Positions 8,644-15,913 of a DNA stretch of 64,000 bases are shown piece after piece (positions within the stretch are counted from its first letter, which is position 1; the number at the start of each line of letters is the position of its first letter). The DNA lies in NCBI GenBank assembly GCA_963646285.1, contig CAVIWF010000005.1:1-64000 (forward strand). Direction: 5' to 3'. This DNA is from CAKUFA01 sp963646285. Its GTDB lineage: Bacteria > Bacillota > Clostridia > Christensenellales > Aristaeellaceae. The notes under the pieces were generated by a model. That model did no database searches. It saw nothing but the letters and a program-made list of their open reading frames with translations, and had not been told where the DNA came from. Made by a program: the position numbers and the translations under genes.

Positions 8644-8910
8644 ATGAGCAAAATCAACCTTAAATGTCCAAATTGCGGCGCCGAATGTCATTGGATCGAG
8701 GAAGCAAGAACCAAAGTCTGTCTTCACTGCGGTTATCAAGAAAAAAGTGAAGAAACGGACGCTGTAAAAATTGAGCAGCTCCACTTGAAAGCAAAATTGC
8801 ATGAGCAGCGTATTTCTTTTCTCTCTGAGCATTTTGAGTTTATTCTGCTTTTTGGCCTCGTAATTTTAGGCATGGCTGTTCTAGGAATTAAGGCTTTATT
8901 AGAGCATTAA
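8644..8910 (+). CDS. Small zinc-ribbon protein with one C-terminal membrane helix
   Basis: An 88-residue protein. CPNC (about 8-11) and CLHC (about 27-30) form a four-cysteine zinc ribbon; a charged segment follows, and residues about 66-86 are a hydrophobic helix (FILLFGLVILGMAVLGI) ending LEH. It would sit in the membrane with the ribbon in the cytoplasm. A purine-rich AAGGGGG precedes the ATG and a good promoter lies upstream. I do not recognise the family. It opens an AT-richer islet and is divergent from the ComEC-like gene. Confidence 0.75.
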   Translation: MSKINLKCPNCGAECHWIEEARTKVCLHCGYQEKSEETDAVKIEQLHLKAKLHEQRISFLSEHFEFILLFGLVILGMAVLGIKALLEH

Positions 8911-8954
8911 AGCTCTTTAGCATGATTCTGGTCGGCATAAGAAACATAATCTTC

Positions 8955-9233
8955 TTAGGTCGTCAACGCAGCTATTTTTACACGATTCTTTTCGGCTTTT
9001 CGTCTCTGCTTTTCGGCTTTGCGTTTTACACGGTAAGCACCTTCAGAATTTCCTTCACTTTGATAACGTTCTAGCTTAGCGTCTAGTTTTGAAGCTCTTC
9101 TTTCTTGTTTTCTCGATTTATTATAGTACTTCACGGCCTCATTTCGATTGTCACTACCAACAGGATGCTCTAGAGAGAAATTAGCCATGTCAACAATGTT
9201 ATCCAGTTCGCGAATAGGATATATTATTTGCAC
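8955..9233 (-). CDS. Hypothetical basic coiled-coil protein
   Basis: The frame codes for 92 residues from a GTG, or about 77 from an internal ATG. From residue 30 on it is very rich in Lys, Arg, Glu and Gln (KSRKQERRASKLDAKLER, KRKAEKQRRKAEKNRVK), a composition typical of a coiled coil or nucleic-acid-binding tail. The GTG is almost directly abutted by GGAAGG and overlaps the preceding small hydrophobic ORF, so the start is uncertain. No family is recognised. It could also be the remnant of a longer gene in this AT-rich islet. Confidence 0.45.
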   Translation of the reverse strand: MQIIYPIRELDNIVDMANFSLEHPVGSDNRNEAVKYYNKSRKQERRASKLDAKLERYQSEGNSEGAYRVKRKAEKQRRKAEKNRVKIAALTT

Positions 9234-9318
9234 ACCTTCCTATCTGGGGAATAACCGGAACAATCTTTGTCATACAAAGTACAGCAAATGAAAGAACCGT
9301 TAAAACGTCTGCTACCAT
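9199..9318 (-). CDS. 39-residue hydrophobic peptide, hypothetical
   Basis: A strong GGAGG is placed eight bases before an ATG at 9318. The peptide begins MVADVLTVLSFAVLCMTK, a single hydrophobic helix of about 17 residues with a Lys at its end, then a short polar tail with two Cys in all. Small single-helix peptides like this are found among type I toxins and holin-like peptides, but no antitoxin RNA can be shown here. The frame stays open upstream to 9426, without a better start. Its 3' end overlaps the basic coiled-coil ORF. Confidence 0.45.
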   Translation of the reverse strand: MVADVLTVLSFAVLCMTKIVPVIPQIGRCANNISYSRTG

Positions 9319-9432
9319 AGGCAACACCTCCGCTACATTAAGCACAATCAACCCCCAATCAGTCCGTAGACCCATGTGCCTTTTGCTTCGGATTCCCCAG
9401 GGAAGGTGGCGGGGCAAAATAAGCATATCAAA

Positions 9433-10077
9433 TTATCCCACTTTTTTCAATAAAGTTTTCAAGTAACTTAGGGTATAAAACTGGCTTGTCAATAATGGTG
9501 GGATTTGAGGAAGTAATGTTATTAAGGTATCTTCCGAGTAATCCCTCAAGAGAATTTGCAACGTCAATGTGTTCACTCGTCCACCTTTGAGATGCAATGT
9601 GTGTGATCGCCTGATTATATCGTTCGTTCGCAAGTTTTGAACCGCCTGTAATAAAGCGGCTGAAAAGTCAGAGATGGGTGGAAGTTTCGATAAAAAGGTG
9701 ATACCTGTTGTATCCGCTGGGAATTTACGGGCTTTTGATGTTCCAGTGCCGATGAAATAACAACGTTCAAAAGATGCACTCTCAAAATTCGTTTTGTCAA
9801 GGACTGAACACCAGAAAATCGCATCTTCAAAGTGTGCGCCATTAAAATTGCTACCTCGGAAATTAGTTCCAACAAATTCACTACCAACAAATGATGCTTG
9901 AGTAAAATCGCAAAACTTCATTTTAGCTCCCCGTAATGAGGCAAAATTAAAATATGCTTGTTTGAAGCAAGAATTATATGAGGAAGTTTTTTCAAAGTCT
10001 TTATACATGAAGTTGCTACCGGTTTTGTCTATCCCGTTGTAGCTAAATAGCTTCTTGTTTTTCCCCTCAAGAGACAT
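9433..10077 (-). CDS. Pentapeptide-repeat protein
   Basis: A 214-residue protein. Residues about 25-115 follow the pentapeptide pattern A(D/N)LXX with Phe at the central position (FASLRGAKMKFCDFTQASFV, then SNFNGAHFEDAIF and TNFESASFERCYF), which folds as a right-handed quadrilateral beta-helix. The C-terminal half (about 120-214) has no repeats and is not recognised. Some such proteins (Qnr, MfpA) mimic DNA and protect gyrase, but nothing here proves that role. The frame begins at an ATG at 10095, but AAAGGAG at 10092-10086 is the ribosome site for the ATG at 10077. It lies in the AT-richer islet next to a transposase remnant. Confidence 0.8.
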   Translation of the reverse strand: MSLEGKNKKLFSYNGIDKTGSNFMYKDFEKTSSYNSCFKQAYFNFASLRGAKMKFCDFTQASFVGSEFVGTNFRGSNFNGAHFEDAIFWCSVLDKTNFESASFERCYFIGTGTSKARKFPADTTGITFLSKLPPISDFSAALLQAVQNLRTNDIIRRSHTLHLKGGRVNTLTLQILLRDYSEDTLITLLPQIPPLLTSQFYTLSYLKTLLKKVG

Positions 10078-10180
10078 TCTTAAAACTCCTTTCATTTCAT
10101 ATAGCCTTTTAGTTACATTATGATTGTGAGTGTCAAATTGTCACCTCAAATCACTCAAAAACCACGGCCAAAACATCATA

Positions 10181-10474
10181 TTAAGAAAGCATTAAGTCAA
10201 CGGCGGTGGAGAGAAGATCAAACTCATAGGTGCAACTTTTGTATTTGCATTTTATGGATGCTCTCTTGGGTGAGAGGAGTTGCTTTAAGGTTGAAAGCAC
10301 AAAATGTCGAACAACAGTCAAATTCTCCGGGGCATGGTCTATTCTGATGTGGGAATGCTCTTTATTGAAGGATACATCCAAACAATCACGGAGACCATTC
10401 TCAATGCCCCTATGTTTTCTCCAAGCATTTGCAAATTGTTCCACATTTTTCAGCGAAGATTTCATACAAATCAT
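10181..10474 (-). pseudogene. ISAs1-family transposase remnant (C-terminal part only)
   Basis: The frame aligns by eye with the end of ISAs1-type DDE transposases (H-repeat proteins): KSSLKNVEQFANAWRKHRG then IENGLRDCLDV, ending the block HAPENLTVVRHFVLSTLKQL. In the family this region reads SSL..DA..FA..VR.HWGIEN.LHW.LDV, with APENL following. The His-Trp before GIEN has become His-Arg and LHW has become LRD. The N-terminal two-thirds with the first catalytic Asp residues is missing, no terminal inverted repeats were found, and a different small ORF with its own ribosome site begins where the transposase should continue. It is a decayed fragment, not an active element. Confidence 0.75.
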
Positions 10475-10532
10475 GCCGCACCTGTGCGTGCATCCCGGTG
10501 TCTCTTAACCTACTGAGGCTTTCTTTCATCAT
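10410..10532 (-). CDS. 40-residue hypothetical ORF overlapping the transposase remnant
   Basis: A strong GGGAGGAG lies eight bases before a double ATG at 10532/10529. The peptide begins MMKESLSRLRDTGMHAQ and ends at a TAG at 10412-10410, read in a different frame from the transposase remnant that it overlaps for about 65 bases. It may be the head of a gene whose rest was replaced when the insertion sequence landed. No function is recognised. Confidence 0.4.
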   Translation of the reverse strand: MMKESLSRLRDTGMHAQVRHDLYEIFAEKCGTICKCLEKT

Positions 10533-10613
10533 GCTGCTCTCCTCCCTGTCTTTTCCTCATATGTTGTATAGTCTACTTGCGTGTTGTTTAGTGTCATGCC
10601 TTTATAGTATGCC

Positions 10614-10640
10614 AAAACCCGACTCTCCGTAAGAGCCGGG
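10614..10640 (-). terminator. Terminator of deoD
   Basis: A 9-position stem with one mismatch (CCCGACTCT 10618-10626 with AGAGCCGGG 10632-10640) is followed on the minus strand by TTTT (10617-10614), about 60 bases past the deoD stop. Confidence 0.7.
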
Positions 10641-10697
10641 CTTTGTATTGGCGGGGGCTGCCTTTAGCAAGACGTTCTCGCTTTTTACCGCTTACCC

Positions 10698-11405
10698 TTA
10701 TGCAATTTCCAAAGCAATTTCCATCATCTTGGTGAAGGAAGTCTGGCGCTCTTCTGCGGTCAGGCCTTCGCCGGTGAAGGGATTGTCCGAAATGGTGCAC
10801 ATGCACAGGGCGTTCTTGCCTGCGCTGGCTGCATTCATGTACAGGGCTGCGCTTTCCATTTCCACAGCCAGCACGCCCAGCTTTGCCAGCTTGGCATTGC
10901 TGCCGGATGCATCATAGAATACATCGGAGGAGTACAGTGCGCCGGGCACAACGGGCTGACCAAGCTTTTCGCCCGTTTCCACTGCCTTGCGCAGCAGATC
11001 GAAGGAGCAGCAGGGAGCTACCGTGCCGTCAAAGCCGAACTGATGAGAAAAGTTGGAATCCGTGTAGGCACTCATGCCAGCCACGATATCCCGCACTTTC
11101 AGCTTGGGGCTGAGCATGCCGGCGGAGCCGATGCGGATGATGTTCTTCACATCATAGAAGTTGAAGAGTTCATAGCTGTAAATGCCGATGGCAGGCATAC
11201 CCATGCCGGAAGCCATGACAGATACACGCTTGCCGTGATACGTACCGGTGTAGCCCTGCACGCCACGGACGTTGTTCACCAGCACAGGATTCTCCAGAAA
11301 ATGCTCCGCAATGTACTGAGAACGAAGGGGATCACCGGGCATCAGTACGGTATCGGCAAAATCGCCTGCCTTGGCGGTAATGTGAGGCGTAGGAATGTTG
11401 CTCAT
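10698..11405 (-). CDS. deoD: Purine-nucleoside phosphorylase, DeoD type
   Basis: DeoD splits purine (deoxy)nucleosides with phosphate into base and (deoxy)ribose-1-phosphate. The 235-residue product starts MSNIPTPHITAKAGDFAD and contains VLMPGDPLRSQYIAE, the VMASGMGMPAIGIYSYEL phosphate/nucleoside loop, RIGSAG, the VEMESAALY substrate motif and SDNPFTGEG, all characteristic of the hexameric NP-I DeoD group. The frame is open 15 codons upstream, but AAAGGAG sits at the right distance from the ATG at 11405. It has its own promoter and terminator, so it is probably monocistronic. It fits with the BMP-type nucleoside importer 31 kb away. Confidence 0.95.
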   Translation of the reverse strand: MSNIPTPHITAKAGDFADTVLMPGDPLRSQYIAEHFLENPVLVNNVRGVQGYTGTYHGKRVSVMASGMGMPAIGIYSYELFNFYDVKNIIRIGSAGMLSPKLKVRDIVAGMSAYTDSNFSHQFGFDGTVAPCCSFDLLRKAVETGEKLGQPVVPGALYSSDVFYDASGSNAKLAKLGVLAVEMESAALYMNAASAGKNALCMCTISDNPFTGEGLTAEERQTSFTKMMEIALEIA

Positions 11406-11449
11406 GTTGTTGCTCCTTTCAATAAAACACGGATGGAACCGTATATTCA

Positions 11450-11478
11450 ATTATATCGATTTCTGCGAAATTTGTACA
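11450..11478 (-). promoter_or_regulatory. Probable promoter of deoD
   Basis: Minus strand TATAAT (11455-11450) with a weak -35, TGTACA (11478-11473), 17 bp upstream; TGTACA is itself a palindrome. The deoD ATG at 11405 lies 45 bases downstream. Confidence 0.55.
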
Positions 11479-11487
11479 GTGCTTTTT

Positions 11488-12201
11488 TCAATCCTTTGCA
11501 GGAAGCACAATACGCCGCTCAATCTCCTGCGCCACCTTGTTCCACGCCTCCAAATCAGCCAGGTTGATGGAACCAAAGGGCGCATCCAGAAGACGTTCCA
11601 TGGCAGCACGGTAGAGGGTCAGTGTATCCAATAAAACTGCCGGGGACAGCTGCGCCGCCTTGTCAATTTGGGCCAGCAGCATCTTGGCCACGTGCAGCCA
11701 GCAGTGATTCATCATCACCAGCAGCAGGTCGGCAATGTCTTCACCCCCAGCAGGCGCAATGACACCATCATTCGCCGCTGTGCGCACAGCCTCCGTCATC
11801 ATCGGCAGGAAAGCCAGACGCAGGGCTTCCTGATAAGCGATGCATACGGTGCGTCCCTCATGGGTAAACAGCTGAGGCAGCAGCATACTGAGAAACGGCG
11901 CTTCCTCCATACACAGAGGCGACATGCCCTGCAGTACAGTGTTCAGGCACGATAAGGCACCTTCTGCCTTTGTCAATGCTTCTTTGGTGCGTTCCGCCGC
12001 CTTTTCCGCCCGCTGGGCACACAATGTTTCCAGCACAGAGCCTTTGCTTTCGAAATGATGATAGAAAGCCCCCTTGCTCACCTTCAGCTCGTCCAGAATA
12101 TCCTGCACGCTGGTTTCCTGATAACCTTTGGTGCAGAACAGCTTTTCCGCCGCCGTCAAAATCTCCTGTTTCCGCTCGTCACCCTTGCGCAAGATTTCCA
12201 T
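11488..12201 (-). CDS. TetR/AcrR-family transcriptional regulator
   Basis: The 237-residue product begins with a helix-turn-helix typical of TetR proteins: KQEILTAAEKLFCTKGYQ, then ETSVQDILDELKVSKGAFYHHF (about residues 11-52), where the GAFYHHF recognition-helix end is diagnostic. The remaining about 180 helical residues form the ligand-binding and dimer domain, which does not reveal the inducer. It lies 39 bp downstream of a serine hydrolase on the same strand and may regulate it or be co-transcribed with it. No clear operator palindrome was seen in the short gap. Confidence 0.88.
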   Translation of the reverse strand: MEILRKGDERKQEILTAAEKLFCTKGYQETSVQDILDELKVSKGAFYHHFESKGSVLETLCAQRAEKAAERTKEALTKAEGALSCLNTVLQGMSPLCMEEAPFLSMLLPQLFTHEGRTVCIAYQEALRLAFLPMMTEAVRTAANDGVIAPAGGEDIADLLLVMMNHCWLHVAKMLLAQIDKAAQLSPAVLLDTLTLYRAAMERLLDAPFGSINLADLEAWNKVAQEIERRIVLPAKD

Positions 12202-12240
12202 CCTCCTGATGATTGAAGTCGATGCAGATGCAAGACTATA

Positions 12241-13284
12241 TTAGCAGGCGTTCCCCTGCTCCCGCAAAAATGTGCTGTAGGCCGCATTGTGGAACAGTCG
12301 CCGGAAACGCAGCTGACTGACGTTCTCCCGACTGGGATGCACCCGATTGGTCAGCAGCACCGCAAAGAATCCGGTGGTAGGATCCACCGCAATGGACGTG
12401 CCCGTAAAGCCTGTATGACCAAAGGAACAGCTCGGCATCAAGTCGCCGGTATAGTTGCATTCCGTGCCGCCCAGATGAAAGCCCAGCCCCCTATGCACAT
12501 CAAAGCCGGGCGTATAGTTGTGGATCGCCTTGTCCATGGTGGCCTTTGTCAGCAAAGGTGCCCCATGCCGTGCCAGCATCTGTGCAAAGGTCACACAATC
12601 CCGAATGTCCGAGAAAATGCCTGCATTGGCGGAGACACCGCCTAAAAATCTGGCGTTTTCATCATGCACCACACCTTGCAGCAGCTTTCCTGTATCAGGG
12701 TCTTTTTCCGTGGCGGCAAAGTTGTCTCCCGTAGGGCAATAGCCAGTATGCGTCATCCCCAACGGATCAAAGATTTGCCGCTTGGCAAGCTGATCCAAGG
12801 AGTCGCCGTAAATCTTTTCCAGTATTTTGCCGAGGACAATGTATCCCATGCAGGAATATCTGGGCACGCCCGCTTCTCCTGCCAATGGCGTATGCAGAAT
12901 CAGCTGAACTGCCTGCGTCGGGTCATCGGTCTGTTCCTGTAAAAGCAGATGGGGCACGATGCCGGAGGTGTGGGTCATCAGCTGGCGAATGGTTATGCTA
13001 CGGGTAGCTTCCGGTGCGTCAAAATAGCGGCCGATGGTATCGTCAAGGGTCAGCTTGCCCTGTTCCAGCCCTTGCAAGGCGAGCATGGTCGCCCCCATGA
13101 TTTTTGTGCAGGAAGCCATATCGAACCGGGTTGCCAAGGTGGCATCAGCACCATCTGGCAAGGAAATACGTCCCGTGACTTCCATTGCAAACAGCGTGTC
13201 ACCACAGCCTACCGCTGCTGCTCCGCAGGGAAAGCAGCCACTGCGAATGCCCTCTTCCAGTAAAGCGTGGATTTGTTCCTTCAT
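12241..13284 (-). CDS. Serine hydrolase, beta-lactamase/class C PBP-like
   Basis: A 347-residue cytoplasmic-looking protein (no signal peptide) of the beta-lactamase (PF00144) superfamily. The SxxK nucleophile motif is ASCTK (Ser58, Lys61), the middle YxN-like element is YSCMGY, and the third-strand HTGFTGTS replaces KTG. Such enzymes include esterases, D-aminopeptidases and unassigned hydrolases; this one lacks export and so is unlikely to give beta-lactam resistance. GGAAGG supports the ATG at 13284 rather than the more upstream codon at 13314, which lies inside a terminator tail. A homologue lies at 29521. Confidence 0.85.
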   Translation of the reverse strand: MKEQIHALLEEGIRSGCFPCGAAAVGCGDTLFAMEVTGRISLPDGADATLATRFDMASCTKIMGATMLALQGLEQGKLTLDDTIGRYFDAPEATRSITIRQLMTHTSGIVPHLLLQEQTDDPTQAVQLILHTPLAGEAGVPRYSCMGYIVLGKILEKIYGDSLDQLAKRQIFDPLGMTHTGYCPTGDNFAATEKDPDTGKLLQGVVHDENARFLGGVSANAGIFSDIRDCVTFAQMLARHGAPLLTKATMDKAIHNYTPGFDVHRGLGFHLGGTECNYTGDLMPSCSFGHTGFTGTSIAVDPTTGFFAVLLTNRVHPSRENVSQLRFRRLFHNAAYSTFLREQGNAC

Positions 13285-13314
13285 GTGTTCCAGCTTCCTT
13301 CCCAAAACAAACAT

Positions 13315-13345
13315 ACAGGACGGATGAACATCATCTCCGTCCTGT
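13315..13345 (-). terminator. Terminator hairpin upstream of the serine hydrolase
   Basis: A perfect 10-bp stem, ACAGGACGGA (13315-13324) with TCCGTCCTGT (13336-13345). On the minus strand it is followed by a T-rich tract (ATGTTTGTTTT). It lies 42 bp past the stop of a gene remnant (13388-13576) and probably once ended that gene. Confidence 0.75.
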
Positions 13346-13387
13346 TTATGATACCGTTGTCTTCATGATTGCGCAACTGTTTTTTCT

Positions 13388-13576
13388 TCAAACAGAAGGC
13401 AGGAATCTTAGTATAAGGCCATCAATTTCCAGATACAGCTGCCCTGTAGATGCCGCCATGATCGGTAAAGGCTGAAGGATATCGTCCCATTCGTCAGAGC
13501 CTTCAATGCCAGAGAAAACAAACGCTTTGTCGTTGACTACAATGGACTCGTTTTTTGAAATTACGTCCGAAAAAAG
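13388..13576 (-). pseudogene. Remnant of an unidentified gene (C-terminal about 60 codons)
   Basis: A protein-like frame with no start codon runs from an in-frame TGA (13579-13577) to a TGA at 13390-13388. The middle reads FVFSGIEGSDEWDDILQ then PLPIMAASTGQLYLEIDG and ends LILRFLPSV. The composition is that of a folded protein, and an intact terminator follows. No family is recognised. The region from 13577 to the methyltransferase promoter at 13774 shows nothing coding, so the rest of the gene seems lost. Alternatively it could be expressed from an unusual start such as ATT. Confidence 0.4.
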
Positions 13577-13773
13577 TCACGTGCAAATCATGCACATTTC
13601 GATGTTCAGAGCACAAAAAGCCGCGAATTATTGGTAAACAGCGCATTGCTATAGAGATATTTGTTTCTTATTAAAAGAGATGACTGTCTCTAGTTCCACA
13701 TTGCTCGTGTGTGGTTTTCAGTATCATTTTATGAAAATGCTGTATTTTGTATCCGATCAAAATCAAAATGCCC

Positions 13774-13802
13774 TTGACGAATGGTGCTCCGAACCCTATA
13801 AT
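13774..13802 (+). promoter_or_regulatory. Sigma-A promoter of the MetE-like methyltransferase
   Basis: TTGACG (13774-13779), 17-bp spacer, TATAAT (13797-13802). The leader is only about 25 bases, so there is no room for a SAM riboswitch or T-box downstream of the start site. Confidence 0.85.
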
Positions 13803-13831
13803 CAACCTATCATTTTTGAAAGGATTTGTTG

Positions 13832-14950
13832 ATGATGAGCAAAACGAACACCCCCTTTCGCTATGATTATGTCGGCAGTTTTCTTCGCCCTGCCGAGCTC
13901 AAGCAAGCCCGAGCAGATTATCAGGATGGAAAAATCGGTGCCGATGAGCTGAAGGATGTGGAAAATGCTGCCATCCGTCAGCTGGTAAGCAAGCAGCAGG
14001 CCGCCGGTTATCACGTCATCACCGATGGCGAGTTCCGCCGGGCTACCTGGCATCTGGACTTCATGTGGGGCTTCCACGGCGTTGGTCACAGCCGCACGGA
14101 AAAGGGGCTGCCCTTCCATGGAGAGCATGCCATGCTGGACGACACCTACCTTACCGGTCAGGTTGGCGTGGACAGTCACCCATTTGTGGAGCATTTCAAG
14201 TTTGTCAAGCAGCTGGAAGATGAAAACACGGTAGCCAAGCTGACCATCCCTGCACCTGCTCAGTTCCTTGAGCAAATGGTCATGCCCTTCGCCATGCAAA
14301 ACACTGCCAAGTACTACGCCAACACCGAAAAGCTGGTGGAAGATTTGGCAACAGGCTACCGCAAGGTCATCGCCGATGTGTACGCCGCCGGCTGCCGCAA
14401 CCTGCAGTTTGATGATTGCAGCTGGGGCATGCTGGTGGATCCCCGTGCCTGCGCCATTTTCGGTACCGATGAGAAGGGTTTGGAAGCCATCAAGGAGCAG
14501 ATGCTTACTGCCAACAATCTGGCTATTGAGGGCAAGCCGGAGGATCTGGTCATCAATACCCACGTCTGCCGGGGCAACTTCCATTCCACCTATGCCAGCT
14601 CCGGTGCTTATGACAGCGTAGCCAAAACCCTGCTGGCTCGTGAGAACGTGAACGCCTACTACCTGGAGTTTGACGATGCCCGCAGCGGTGGCTTTGAGCC
14701 TTTGTCCGCTGTCAGTGGTGAGAAGAAGGTCGTGCTTGGGCTGATTACCACCAAGCGTCCCGAGTTGGAAGATAAAGCGGCAGTTATCACCCGCATCCAT
14801 GATGCTGCCAAGTACATCCCCCTCGATCGCCTGTGCCTGAGCCCCCAGTGCGGCTTTGCCTCCTGCGAAATCGGCAACAAGCTAACGGAGGAACAGCAGT
14901 GGGCCAAGCTGGCACTGGTGAAGGAGATTGCCGAAGAGGTTTGGGGCTAA
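13832..14950 (+). CDS. Cobalamin-independent methionine synthase II family protein (YxjG/YxjH-like)
   Basis: A 372-residue protein resembling the C-terminal catalytic half of MetE. It has the N-terminal YDYVGSFLRP signature, GEFRR, and the likely zinc/homocysteine ligands: His-x-Cys in NTHVCRGN, the acid in YLEFDD, and the Cys in LSPQCGF. Relatives transfer a methyl group from folate or other donors to homocysteine or related thiols; B. subtilis YxjG/YxjH are linked to methionine or S-methyl metabolism. The AAAGG at 13819 fits the ATG at 13832 (or 13835) better than two TTG codons before it. It is monocistronic, with its own promoter and terminator. Confidence 0.88.
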   Translation: MMSKTNTPFRYDYVGSFLRPAELKQARADYQDGKIGADELKDVENAAIRQLVSKQQAAGYHVITDGEFRRATWHLDFMWGFHGVGHSRTEKGLPFHGEHAMLDDTYLTGQVGVDSHPFVEHFKFVKQLEDENTVAKLTIPAPAQFLEQMVMPFAMQNTAKYYANTEKLVEDLATGYRKVIADVYAAGCRNLQFDDCSWGMLVDPRACAIFGTDEKGLEAIKEQMLTANNLAIEGKPEDLVINTHVCRGNFHSTYASSGAYDSVAKTLLARENVNAYYLEFDDARSGGFEPLSAVSGEKKVVLGLITTKRPELEDKAAVITRIHDAAKYIPLDRLCLSPQCGFASCEIGNKLTEEQQWAKLALVKEIAEEVWG

Positions 14951-14983
14951 TCTGCTTACCGTGCCGTATCCCAATATAAATAC

Positions 14984-15028
14984 CAAAACAGATGCAGTCT
15001 GGATTTCAGGCCGCATCTGTTTTGTTTA
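14984..15028 (+). terminator. Terminator of the MetE-like gene
   Basis: Arms CAAAACAGATGC (14984-14995) and GCATCTGTTTTG (15013-15024), then TTT. A strong stem with a U-rich end; the A-rich start could also act on the other strand. Confidence 0.85.
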
Positions 15029-15125
15029 ACGGCACTTCATGCCACTGCTTTTCCGCCACTAGCCATTTCGCAAAAAAAGAGGTATAATGTGCTTGTCTAT
15101 CCTGACTGAATAGGAGGGTTATGCT

Positions 15126-15302
15126 ATGCAACCGCCTCGCAAAGAGCATCGGCGCAGGCAGAAGCCGCCGCGTCGTCACTTTTCCGTTATTCGCACGTTG
15201 CTGATGCTGCTGGGCATCGGTGTGGTTATCGTCCTGCTGGGTCGCTATGTGGTTGTACCCATCCTCGTTGGTCTGCCCTCGTGGCTTGGAGGCGCACAGT
15301 GA
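15126..15302 (+). CDS. 58-residue membrane protein, hypothetical
   Basis: AGGAGG at 15114 is eight bases before the ATG at 15126 (an ATG at 15121 is too close). The peptide has a very basic head (MQPPRKEHRRRQKPPRRHF) and one hydrophobic helix (about 24-50), so it should be a single-pass inner-membrane protein with a cytoplasmic N-terminus. Its TGA overlaps the GTG start of the next gene, which shows it is translated as the first gene of the five-gene cassette. No family is recognised. Confidence 0.75.
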   Translation: MQPPRKEHRRRQKPPRRHFSVIRTLLMLLGIGVVIVLLGRYVVVPILVGLPSWLGGAQ

Positions 15303-15898
15303 AGAAATTCTTATCTTGGTTAGCACGTGTTGCAGGCACGGCCCTATCCCTGGTACTGGTGATTGTGCTGCTCCCCTATGCCTCCAAATGGGCTGCCAAA
15401 CTGATTCCTGACCTCAGCGGTGCAGCTGTCAACACTTCCGTCACCCTTTCCCAGAAGTTGTCCCAAAGCGCACGGCTGGAATGCGTCCAGGTGGATGTAA
15501 ACGGCGTGCTGGACTCCACCACCAACGCTCTTTTGATTGGCACGGTGCAGTCCGTCCAGATTGCTTATACCTATCATGCCAGCATCGGCATTGACCTGAC
15601 AAAGGTTCAAATCCGCACCGAAGGCAACACCGTTGTGCTGGAACTTCCCGAAATGGAAGTGCTGTCGGACAGCCTGACGCCTACCCAGATTCAGCGCAAC
15701 GATTTCTGGTATCCCCTGACGGATGAACGCCGTCAGCAGCTGCTGAACGATGAGCAGGAAGCCCGCAGAGAAAAGCACTTGGCTGAAGTTTCTTCTTCCG
15801 AGGAAGGATGGGACTATGTGATCAATGCCCTGAACAGCACCATTGCAGCCTGGAGCGACATTGATCAGCGTGTTACCTTCCGCTATGAGCATCCGTAA
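15299..15898 (+). CDS. DUF4230-family membrane-anchored protein
   Basis: The 199-residue product has an N-terminal membrane anchor (residues about 5-27, LARVAGTALSLVLVIVLL) and an exposed domain that fits DUF4230: repeated beta strands around VQIAYTYHASIGIDLTKVQI, then LELPEMEVLSDSL, and a Glu/Arg-rich helix. Function is unknown in the family. GGAGG at 15288-15292 supports the GTG at 15299, overlapping the stop of the small membrane protein; the frame is open further up (15281) but without a ribosome site. The next gene begins about 15 bases after its TAA. Confidence 0.78.
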   Translation: MKKFLSWLARVAGTALSLVLVIVLLPYASKWAAKLIPDLSGAAVNTSVTLSQKLSQSARLECVQVDVNGVLDSTTNALLIGTVQSVQIAYTYHASIGIDLTKVQIRTEGNTVVLELPEMEVLSDSLTPTQIQRNDFWYPLTDERRQQLLNDEQEARREKHLAEVSSSEEGWDYVINALNSTIAAWSDIDQRVTFRYEHP

Positions 15899-15913
15899 AT
15901 GGGAGGTCAAGCC

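Noticed and set aside
12241..13284. Beta-lactam resistance gene
   Set aside because: It has an SxxK serine hydrolase fold but no signal peptide and no proper KTG, so it is an unassigned hydrolase.
13577..13773. SAM riboswitch or T-box upstream of the MetE-like gene
   Set aside because: The promoter at 13774-13802 leaves only about 25 bases of leader, and no conserved riboswitch core is seen upstream.
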